From positions 5,509,351 to 5,573,350 of the forward strand of contig CM032801.1 in assembly GCA_019155185.1 (NCBI GenBank): a stretch of DNA of 64,000 nucleotides, given 5' to 3'. Positions 49,801 through 61,800 of this stretch are shown here, piece by piece; the stretch's first letter is position 1, and each line of letters starts with the position of its first letter. Position numbers and translations under genes: made by a program. Below the pieces are notes generated by a model. It ran no database searches. It was not told where the DNA came from and saw only the letters and a list, made by a program, of their open reading frames with translations. The DNA is from Beaufortia kweichowensis (taxonomy: Eukaryota; Chordata; Actinopteri; Cypriniformes; Gastromyzontidae).

Positions 49801-52800
49801 TTTGGGGGTTATGGGCTGGAGGAGGCCTGGTAACACCTGCTTACAGCTTTTGTTCCTCACACTTTCACTAGCCGCTCTCGTCCCTGCATAACACAAAGGC
49901 ATCGAGCTCCTAACCCCTGCATCTAATCTCTTATGTTTCCCGTTAGGCCTGACTGTGAGATGGCAATTGCTTTTTTCTCCTGCAGTTTTTGCCCTTGAAT
50001 GTTTTTCTTGTTTGGGATCTCCAGGAATGAATGTTATTTGTTTAGATGATGCTTTGGATTCCCTGTACCCCTCCTCTAAATGACCTGTAGTATCCTCATA
50101 GGTTTCCCTCTTGTTATAAAATTTTCAATGTTTCCTTGCTGTTCCCTGAGAGATCTTGTGATTTGCCAGAATTTTTAAATCATTGTACAGTAGGTTGACT
50201 TAATGACTCAAGAGCTTTTATGTACTACAGATTTATAAAAAAACATAAATAAATACATTAGTGTGCTAAAATCTTAGCATGTTACAGTTTGCAAGACCAA
50301 AAAAATGTTTTTAAGCTGTAATGTCAATAGGAAATAAACATTTATTTTGCCATTATTTGTAATTATTTAGTAAGATTGACAGCACCCGGTGCTCCAGGAG
50401 ATCTGGTCTCACCATCATCCAGTTTTATTATTATTTAATGAAGAAAGAGAGAAAAAATAATACTAGAAAACTGTGACAATGCCTCCAAGACGCTTGCAGA
50501 AATGAATATTGCAGTAAACAGTATTACATAGAGTTTGCTCTGTGTGTAATCAAATCAAATCAAAGCGAAATGTACATTCTGTGCACAGTGTAGATTAGTG
50601 TATTAACTATTTCACAACAGGTTTAAGTTTGGTTTATCCAATCACAATTTACAGCTGTCTGTTTTTTTACAAATTTGTATTGTGGTAAATATTTACAGAG
50701 CCTTGATGAATCATCAGTGTGTTTTATTTATTTGTTTCAGGTCTTGTTTTGTTTTGCTCAGAAACACAGGTTTACAGTAAGGAGACTCTAAATGGTGACG
50801 ATTAAACTGTCTTTGTGGAAGCTGTTGAAGGCTTTGTATATTACTGTATCATCATAACAAATTAAAATGCTGTTTAAAATAGTTTTACATGAATTATAGC
50901 ACGTCCGTCCACATCATATTTGAGCTATCCTAATATAATCTATGGTTAACACGCAAAACTGTTTTAGTCAGCAACTTCTCTGGGACCAGTATGCCAGTGT
51001 TAATGGCTCAATCATGTGTTCATTCACGGATCAATGGTGTCATGTTATGTAAACCAGGCCTGTCATATTCATTCTTATACTGATGAATAATTTTACTGTA
51101 TGATTTAAATAATGATCCAGATCTGTCTGGTGTGCTTTAGACTGTTTTTGCAGAATGATTTTCATCTGCTGGCCAGTAGTTCAGATTTGTTGTCCAGCAC
51201 AGAGCAATTATGTCAGCTGTAAAGTCATAAACACTTTTGCTGGAAAATAATGGTCGTTTGTGTATGATTTTTGGCTGTTTCAGGGTGGCCCAGGGCCATG
51301 AAGCCATGAGGCCATGTTTTTTGTTGATTAAATATGTGTAATGAAATTTGTGTCTTTGTACATTTTCAAGTCTATCAATGAAACAGCGTAACATTTCCCG
51401 TAACTTCTTATGTTTACCATATGAAGAACCCGTCTAACGCCTGCCAAACGCACTCTTGTGGGTTTGGACTGTTTGCTTTGTCCACATGTCTGACTGACAA
51501 AGTCTCTAGTGTAGTGCTGCTGTGTTTAACTCTTGTTTGTTATGCGATAGATCTGCTGTCTACGTTGTATTTAATCCCGTGTTCCTCTCTGAGTTGCATG
51601 AGGATGGGTTTAACCAGAAGCCCCTGCATTTCTCCTAGCAAAAACTAATATTGCTCCCAGAGTAATTGGGGTGCAGCACGATGGGCTGGAGGAAAACTAA
51701 CAAGGCTGAAGGTTGAACCCTTAAGCACTCATTTAACATTTCTCATTCATTGTGTTCTTATGCAGAGCTCTGTGAGGGCAGCGGGCAGCTCTCCCAGAGG
51801 AAGTGTTAATGGAGATGGCTTCACGTCTCCTCAGGTAACTGACAATTTTATATTGCTTTTAAATGTGTCATTTAGGATGTTTTTGAACTGTTATAATTTG
51901 GAGCCCAGCGTGTGTTTCGGTTGGATGTGACAAAATGATTTTGTAGACAGAAAACATTTTTTGCACCAAAACTAAAAATATTCTCCAATGATTTACTCAC
52001 CCTCATGCCATTCCAATTGTGTACGATTTTCTTTCTTCCATGAAGAAAATTTTTTTTTTGTAGTAAAATGTCATCATTGTGTCTTATACAGGGTTCAAAG
52101 TAGCATAGGTACAAAAAGCATATGCATCCATCATTAAAGTAATCCAAATTTGTGTGCTAACAGTTAATATTTGAGCTGATTTAGTGATTGCTATGTCATG
52201 CATCCATGATAACCAAGCGCTTAGTGCTCTACTTTCCGATATGGAGAAGATTATATAATGGTAATTTAAGACAAAACGGTAATTTCTTCTGAAACGGTCC
52301 TCAAAAGTCCATGTTTTTGGAGGTGTTCACAGGTCTCTGTTGTTAATTTAAATGTTTGTCCTGTGAAGTCAGGCTTTGTATTAAACTGATTAAATTTGGA
52401 CTATATTTATCACCACCCTCTCCTAATCTGATTATGATTTGATTTAAAATCTTGTTTGTTTTCCTCCAGAAAGAGGAAGCTCAGTCTCTTGCTCAGAAGC
52501 TTCAGCAGAAGGTGTCATCGGTGGAGTCAATGCTCCGAGGGTCCGGCCGCGGCGAAGGGCTCTTCCGTTCCGCCTCACGGGACAGTCTGGTCAGAAGCTC
52601 CTCCCGGGATTCCCTCACTCTCGGGGATAATGAAGCGCAGGCCCCGGCATACGATCCTCCTTCAGATATTGAAAGTGAGGCAGAGGATTTACCCGGGAGC
52701 GTCGAGAGTCTGTCTAAAGAGCAGCTATTAAACCGTCTGCACAGGGTGGAGAGGAGCCTGGGCAACTACAGAGGAAAATACTCGGAGGTGAGCGGACGAC

Positions 52801-55800
52801 ACTATCTGCAGATTATGTATGAAGTTATTGACGTGCCGCTTGCTGTGATGACTGGTCTCTTTTTTTTAAGCAGTGTTTGAGATGCACACAGAGATATATG
52901 TTAAATGTGATTGGAAGGTGTTGATAAAACTGTCATTCAGAATAACAGCAATAAAGTCGATATTTAGTGTCTGGTGATGTGTTTGCCATGCAGTCGGCTT
53001 TTATTGGCGGTCTGTGATCTACAAGGCTGGTCTGCTGTGAGCTGTTTTAATATGATTTTAATAATGGATGTTAGAGTCTGATGCACCATAAAACACAATT
53101 ATATACTTCAAGACTACAGAACGCTGTTACTCAAAGACTTGGCACAGAGAACTAGAATCAAAATCTTAAGCTGCTAATTTGAAAGGTTTGTAGCAGATTT
53201 TGCTTATTGAGAGCAAACTATTCCCTTGAATCATATTCAAGTCTTTAGTCATTAGTCTTTACGACTGCAGAAAATATAATAATAGTAATAATATAATAGA
53301 AATTATGTTTTAACTCATCCATAATGAAAGGTGTGCTGTTACTTCTATGGGAATCAAACCCATGACATTGGCCAGTGCCATGCTTTACCAGTCAAGCGGG
53401 TTAAAAGCACATCTTCTGTGTTTTAAAGAAGCATTAAAAGCTCTAATCTCAACACAGTCTGTTGTTAAATCTTTATTTCTATAGTAAACCCCTTTGGTTC
53501 GCGTGTAATCCCTGCTTGGATTTTATCATTGAATGTGTCCGGGCTAATGGCAAAAGTCATCGATCAGTAAGCTTTGCAGAAAGAACATGTATAGGATAAG
53601 GCTTAGATCTCATTAAGAGATTATTTAAATAAATCTGTTTTGTTGATCTTCAGCCCTCCTGCTCTTTCTGTGCGTGCTGAACTCAGCTCATTCTTAAATG
53701 GTGTAGTTAATGCACACATGAGTGTGTGTTGGTTATCAGGTGTAAATGTAGAAAAGATTTTTATTTCAGGGATATTTCAAGGTGTAAATAGAGGGATTAT
53801 TATTGCAAAACACTTTTTCTATATATTTATATTGTTTCTTGTTTCTTTCTCAGTTGGTCACAGCGTACAGAACAGTACAGCGTGATAAAGAGAAAACTCA
53901 GGTAATTTTTTATTCTCTTCATGTCTCACAAGAAATGACTGCAGTTTCCCTGCAGCTTCAGGGCAATTTCTTCATGTTTTTCTTTAAGGAGTTGCTGTAC
54001 TTTTCTAGTATTAAAGTGATAATAGTGTTTCATGCATCTCTGTTTCATTGATTTGTGCCTCAGGCCATCCTAAGCCAGAGTCAAGATAAAGCCCTGAGAA
54101 GAATAGGAGAACTCCGGGAGGTATCGCTCCTTACTCTCTTTCATCTTTCACTCATTTTTAGTTTTCATTACACACTGAACTATCTGTTTTTGGCATCTGA
54201 TGTCTCTGCTACAGTTCAGTCTAGACAGTAAAGACATGAAACATAAAACAGCGAGTTTGCACTCACGATTTCTTTAGAAAAAAACGATCCTCAAACTAAA
54301 GATGTCTGTTTAATTTTGCATTTCTTTTGCAATTTTTTTTTGGAAGATTATAAAGCCAACCAGGCCAAAAATAATACACACAATGACATCAACGGTGCAA
54401 TTCACAGCATTGAGTTTTTCATTCAAATACATTTATTCAAGATACTCCCATGTGTGATTATGAGTCTGAATCTCATCAGGAGCTTCAGATGGACCAGCAA
54501 GCTAAGAAACACCTGCAGGAGGAGTTTGACGCGGCACTAGAAGAGAAAGATCAGATGATCACTGTGCTTCAGACACAAGTATGTGTGCCTTGGGTGTTTG
54601 TGTGTCTTGTGTTTGTCCATGTTATGTGTAGTGATACTGAAGGTTGTTGTTTTCAGGTGTCTCTTCTAAAGAAACGGCTTCAGGCGTCTGGAGGTATGGT
54701 CCCATCAGAGGTCGAGACCTCTCCATCCACTGATGCAGTTGATGCCTCCGACATGCAGAGCCCCACCAAAGCTGACAGCTCAACACTTAACGCTGGTATG
54801 TGCGTTGGTACCCATCACTCTTTTTTGTTAAGTAAAAGTATTCTGTAGCCATGCTTAACTCATTTCTTTGTGTGTTTGTCTGCATGTGTTTTGGGGCATG
54901 ATTTTGTGTGTCTGCACATAAATGTTTGGGCGTGTGTGTTTTTGTGCTTGTGTGCCTGCTTGTGTATGTTTGTGCGTTTGTTTGTTTGTGTATGTGTGTT
55001 TTTGTGTGTGTGTGTTTCTGTGTGGTTTTGTGCCTGTGTGTGTGTGTGTGCCAGCAGAGGGCAGCGGTGAGCCGGGCAGCAGTGAGGTGGATGTTGAGGC
55101 TCTTCAGAAGCGTGTGAAGAGGCAGGAGAGTCTCCTGCAGAGATGTAAAGAGATGATTCGCTCCAGTAAAGAACGCACGGCACAGCTGACCAGCGAGAAC
55201 GAGGTTTTACAACAGCAGCTGCAGGAGAGACTGCAGGAGCTTGAGAAAATAAAGGTACGCAAACACTTGAACACATCAGACCAAACCTACAGACTCTCAT
55301 GAGACGTCACTTTGAATTTGACAAGTTTTGGATTGGCCGGAAGAAATAAGTTATTTTTATGTGCTCCTCTTCTTGTGTTTGGCACTGTGCATGTGGTGCC
55401 AAGGATGGCAATATGTTCGGGTGTGTACAGTGTCTTTGTTAAATAGGTTCAGGGTGGAACGCTGTGACTGTATTTCCTGTGGATATGATGCACGTGTGCT
55501 GTGTGTGGGAACTTCTCTCGGCAGGGACAGAAAGAGCAGAGGTTAACGGCTCACCCCTCCCTGACTCATGCAGACACACATTACAGTCCATCCGTAACTA
55601 CCGTCACACTCACTCGCACTAAAATACACCAGCTGAGACTCGACTCTCTGATTTACTCCTGTAGAGGTTTTCGGTTTGCTGGACCACTAAATCATTTTAG
55701 ATTTAACATTGGTTGCCAATAAAAGACTTGCTAGCTTGATGCTAGGATGACCATTTTTTGCCCAAGTAGAAAATGCCCAACACCCAAGCCTGTGATTTCT

Positions 55801-58800
55801 GTGCGAATTTTGCAAGTTTTCTCGTCTTGCAGGTTTAAATTACATGTCTGATCATGCAGAAAAGTTATAACCTCTTTTCATTCATGTTTGTTGCTCAGGG
55901 AGAAATTACAAAGTTGCTAAAGGTTGATATTTACTGTTAATCATTAGCATGATTAATAGTTATAGTGATGCTTTCCATAGCAAAGATCAATAAAAAATGT
56001 TTATTTGCATGAGAAACAGGAAGTGGAGAAAAACATTTATTTTCTTATCTCTTATACCTGTTTGGGTTGTATTAATGGTATTGATAGTAATAATCACAAT
56101 ATTTGCTTAAATAAAATTTTGTGGGTTTTGTAGCATATTTTGAGCTTGACTGAAAAGCATTTTTATTAATGATTCATTCAGGTAGTCAGGCTGGTTTTAT
56201 GTGTAGTTTATAAAAGATTTTTATATTTCCCTTGACACTCTTCTGGACTTTCTCCACATTCTTTTTCCGTTTTTTCACATTCTGGAAGTCAGAATTTCAG
56301 GTCTGTACATTTCCAGCTGATCAGTACACTTCCAAGATGCTGAATTGCTTATCTAGGTTGTCTGGTTTGATAGATTGTCAGAAACTGTTGATTCTGATGT
56401 CTAAAAGCATATATCATCTGTGTGTTTATCAGGAACTCCACACTACAGAGAAGACCAAGCTGATCACACAGCTGGGTGATGCCAAGAACCTCATCGAGCA
56501 GCTGGAGCAGGACAAGGTGAGCGACTGTAACAGGACACATTTTACTCCCTGTTAGAGTTCAACTATGCTGAGCGTCTGCCACAGGACTGTGTTTATAAGT
56601 CAGCATGAATGGAAGAATTCTTATTCCACTGGCTCTCGTAGTGAAAGACGTTGACAAATTATCCCGGAAAGCTTTTTAAAATAGGTTTGGAGTATGTGCT
56701 TCCTTTTGGCTGCTTACTTTGTCACGTCTGCTGCTGTAAAGATCACAGTGGATTGAGTCATTATTTAGAGACATAGCACATAGCAAAGTCAAAAATTTGT
56801 TTGTCCACACCTGACAATAGCTTGTAAATATTTATTCATTTGATCAAAAACCATCTTAAGATAAATATCTGATGATACATTTTCCATTGTTTTAGATTTG
56901 AATTGTCCAAATTATTTGTATAAGCAATATATTATGCAACGGTGCCTTAAAAAGTTAGGCCGGCCTGTGATTGACCCCATCAGTTAATTTGTTTTCAGAG
57001 GCTGATTTCTGCTCTGTAGAATTTTAATGTTGGTTTGGTGGGATCATGTAATGGTTTCGAGGTCTTTGAGGTGTCATTTAGAGAGGTTTTGCACGAAATA
57101 TAAAGAGCTCTCAAACTGCTACTGAATTCTGATCAGCTCAGTCCTGTTGTCTTTAGCTTTTGACCTTTACTCTGCCGGATAGAGATGATTGCCTCTTGGG
57201 TCACTGTATGGAATGTGAAAGAGCACAAACGTATGTCAGAAATGATTTGAGGTGCGTTCTCAGGCTGATGGAGAACAGAAAGAACTGAAAGGGCAGGAAA
57301 ATATTTCAACATATTCATTGGAAGTACAGAATTGAAAGTGACTACAATATATTCCATTGTTGGCTTGAAGTGTTGCATATCGTCATATTGTGCAATTGTG
57401 TTACTAGCGACCCCAGGTTCAATTCCCACCTTTCCTGACTCTTTTTTCTCTCACCCCATAGGTTTTCACTATCCTGTCTAATAAAGTTATAAAGGCCGCA
57501 AAATTAGTGTTTTGCAAGTTAGACTAGAAGATATTTTGCAAACAACATCTTAAATTCCTCTGTCTGATAATTTCAAAGGGCATGGTCATCGCTGAAACCA
57601 AACGTCAGATGCACGAGACTCTGGAGATAAAGGAAGAGGAAATCGCTCAGCTGCGGTCCAGACTCCAGCAGACCCTCACGCAGAAAGACGAGCTCCAGGA
57701 ACAGAAGGAGAAATCTGAGAAAGCAGGTAAACTGTCTCTGTCTCTTATGGTCTCTGTTGTTCTCGAGATCTGGTTGTGCTAACTGCGTGATGCGTTTGTC
57801 GTTGCTCCAGCATTTGAGGAGCTTGAGCGAGCTCTAGGTGTGGCCCATCGGGCGGAGGAGGCCCGGCGTCAGATGCAGATCAACATGGAAGAGCGCGTGC
57901 AGCAGGTGGAGAAAACCAGTGAGGAAGAAAGAAAGAATCTACAGCAGGAGCTCACCAGAGTCAAACAGGAAGTGGTCACCATTATGAAGGTGTGTGCGTC
58001 ATACCTTAACCTTTCTTTATTTGCCAGAAACAGGAGTATGAATGTAATTCAATTCAGTTTCGTAAAGTGCTTTTCACAGTCACTGTTGATTATGAAGAAA
58101 AGACTCTTTAGTACAAATATAATTTTGTGAAAATGATTGGTGTCTGTCATTCATGTTTAGATTAATGTTTTATGTTTGTCCAGTTCTCCAGAAGTTTTTA
58201 ATAGGCTCACTTGTTCAAAATTTTGTCTGAAGACTCAAAATGGTTACAAGCTCTCTCTGTCTCTGCCTTCCTACACCCGTTTTTTGTGGGTAAAAATAAA
58301 CAAAATTAAGATGAATTATTTAGCATTATTTATGAGCATTATTTAATTATTTTATTATAAATATCGCAATAATAACGTTTATAAACGTTTATTAATAATA
58401 ACGTGAATTCTTTTGACCACGATAATTGTTTTGTGAAAATCTGATAGTCATAGCCCTATGTACAACATACAACTTTCAGAGCTCAAAACAGTATTGAAAA
58501 TATTTGCATTTGTTGAACCTGAAAATAACTCATAATTAAGTTTTTGAACTTCATGCAGGTTTTGTTTACAAACAACAAAACTAAACTAAATAGTAAATTA
58601 GCGAGATGACACAAAACTTACTCTTTTTTTGCTGTGTCTTGCCTGACATTTGTCAGCTGTATACGCAGATGTCCTTTCTCAACATCAGCATTGTTTGAGA
58701 GCAACATCCTGTTAAAAACTAGAATGTCTTGAGGAGTAATTTAAGACAGTTGGATCAAGAATGCAATGTAAAGCCATTTTTCTTTTCAATCGGATATGTC

Positions 58801-61800
58801 CACATTTGCTCAGACTTTTTAGCTTAGAAATGTGTTGCCTGGAAAAGTCATCATCCACTTACAGTGTCACATTCATCCAGAGAATTGTCTGTGTGAAAGG
58901 TTGAACTTTTGTGACTGCACAGTTCTCATGAAGGCTGTGTGTTTTTATGGATCAACACGCTTATGAGCTCTAGCTCTGTGCATTGCTGTATGGTGCATTA
59001 ACTGAATAGCAATCATAAATCATTATCATAAATAAACCAAATTGATGCCACGTTTATAGCAGCATTCAGTCTGCATGTATCTGCGGCAGAGAATCAGAAA
59101 ATCAGTTCTGTTTCCTTCATCAGACCCATAATCCATGCCATAACAAAAACGCTTATGTCTTAGTTTGTATGAGCCAGGTGTTAACCTTGCCAGTAATTCA
59201 TTGAAGAGTCAGTTGATTATTTTACCAAGTCAGGAGGCTGTGGGACAAGTTAACTGAGATTTGGCAAGTTTATAATACTGAATTATTTATTTTATGGATG
59301 TCTTTCTTTCTTCTGAAGAACACAAAAGAAGATATTTTGAAGAACCAAACAACACTGACCCACATTGATTTCTATTGTATAGACATTTCTCAGAATATCT
59401 TCTTTTGTGTTCCACAGAAGAAAGAGTCATACATAGGCTTTCACTGACATTAGGCTTAATCAAATGACAGTATTTTTATTTTGTGAAAACTATCCTAACT
59501 ATAATAATTTTTTTAAATAATTGGGATGAGATTTTTGCATTCTGGATACACATTATTTCTTATAATATGCTTTTTGATGTAACCTTTTAATAATCCTTTA
59601 AGGTTAATAACTATAACGAGATGGTAGGTAATATTTTGCAATGATATCTGTTTCAGAAGTCTTCCGAGGACAGGATTGCAGAATTGGAGCGGTTACACTC
59701 AGAGGCTTTGGCAAACAAAGAGCAGGAACTGAGTGCCCAGATCAAACAAGCGGTGGTATGTCCTTTATGTCTTTGCTAACCAGTGACATCAATTTGTGTA
59801 ATGTACTGTTGTCTTTGCAAATATTATCTAATCAATTATTATTTGTTTACTGTAGGAGCAGTGTCGAGAGGAACTGCTGCAGTCGGCACAGGAAAGAGAA
59901 CAGCAGGCATCTCTTGCGGTGGAGGACGCTGAGCTGCAGAAAGCTGCGATTCAAGCTGAGGGCGACAACAAAGTCAAGGAACTACAGCTCGAGCTGGAAT
60001 CGGCCAGAACAGTGAGTTTACCCGTTACCTTATCTGAGAACACATCAGCAGGATATCCTTATTGTAGTTACAGGGCCAAATTAAGCCACAGATTTGAAAA
60101 AATGCCAGATTCAGTGCTTTGTAAGATGTAATTGAAGGCAATACCCTGTTTAAGTGCAAATTAAAAGTGCAGTGAAGTAATTATAATTTCTTGTCTTTGC
60201 AGAGAATTCAAGAGCTTGAGAGTTGTGTTGGTGACTCCGAGAAGGATGTTGCAAAGTCGGATGAACTCCCGGCACAGATGGAAGAGCTAAGAAAGAAATG
60301 TGAGTCTGAAATAGCTGCTCTAAAGGAAAAACACCAGGAAGAGCTGGAAAAGACAAGGACGGAGCAGATAACAGCTCTCGACCAGCAGCATAATGTCCGC
60401 ATGGAGGAGCTTGTGCAGAAACATAAAGCGGGAATGGAATCCATTCTGAAAGACAAAGAGGAAGAGTTTCATTCTCACGTGGAAGAAATGAACCAAAAGA
60501 TGCTGGATAAGCTCAGTGAAAAGCAAACAGAGCTGGAGACGTTGTGTTCTGAACTTACCGATGTGCTGAAAAGTAAACAAGAGCTGGAAGAGAGGCTTTC
60601 TTCTTTGGAAACTGACAGTGAATCCACTAGACAAGAGGTTGAGGAGAAGCTGAAGGAAGAACGAGGTAAATTTCAAGCTGAGGTTGAAGCTGCAACATAT
60701 CAGAAAGAACAAACATTTGCAGGGGTGGAGAAGATGCTTAAAGAAGAACTGAATCAGATGAAGATCCTGTTGGAGGAGAAGGAAAAGGCTCTGGAGGAAC
60801 ATGTGCTCAGAGAACAGTCTTTACAAGAAAGCACCAAGCAGGCTGTGGAAGATGGAAATGCTCAGTTAGAAGAGCTCAGACGGGGGACAGAGTCTGATAA
60901 AGAAGCCCTTGATAAAGCAAGGTATCACGTTAACACACTTACAGAAGATCTTCAGCAAACCAGAACCCAAATAGAAGGTCTTGAGAAGGCTCTCAAAGCA
61001 ATGCGTAATGATTGTCAAGAGAAAGAAGCGTGTCTTGAACGAAAGACGAATGAACTTCAAGAACTGGAGCAAAAGTTGGAGCAGGTCAAAAAGGATGTAT
61101 CCAAAAAGGAAGATATGCATGCGGAAACGTGTAAATCTATGCAGGAGGAGCAGAATAAGTTGAGGAAACAGCTGGATGACCAGAAGAACTCTCACGAGAA
61201 GAAACTTGAGAACATTAGGAAAGACATGGATTGCAAGTTAAAAGCCCAGGAAAACAAGATGGAGAAATTTAAACAGAAAGCCAAAGAAGCGCAGGAAAAG
61301 TTAAAGAAAAAACTGCATGACAATGAGGAGAATGCCAAAACAGAGTTATCCAAGAAAGATCATGAGTTGCAACTAAAAGAGCAGCAACTGAAGGAGAAGA
61401 TCTTGGAGATGGCACAAGCAAGCTCTGAAGGCCTCAGCACTACCATCTCTGATTTAGAAACTAATCACAAGGAACAGCTTGAGAAGCTTCGTGCAACCCA
61501 TAAACAGGAGAAGGAAGATCTCATTCATCACTGGCAGGAGAAGCTCAATCAGAATGAGGAGGAAATGCAAGAAAAACACACATTGTCTTTGCAAGAGAAA
61601 GTTCAGGAGTTGGAGGAGTTATCTCAGCAGCTTTCAACCAGCAGGGAAGAGAAGGAACAGGTCATGAAAGATGCCCAGAACCTCAAAGAGGAGCTTGCCA
61701 TGAGGGAAACTACTGTGCAGAAACTACAGACAGAGCTCAGGGAGGCAGCAAGCAAGCTGGAGAGTTTATCTGAAGGAGAGGATTTTGTTAAAAGACAACT

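Noticed and set aside
54870..55117. Cys/Val-rich open frames on both strands
   Set aside because: They are translations of a GT-rich simple repeat.
60320..60802. Phe/Leu-rich minus-strand frames inside golga4 exon 16 (also 60866-61195, 61624-61959 and 63046-63417)
   Set aside because: The reverse complement of Glu/Lys/Gln codons reads as Phe, Leu and Ser codons, so long antisense frames are expected in a coiled-coil exon.
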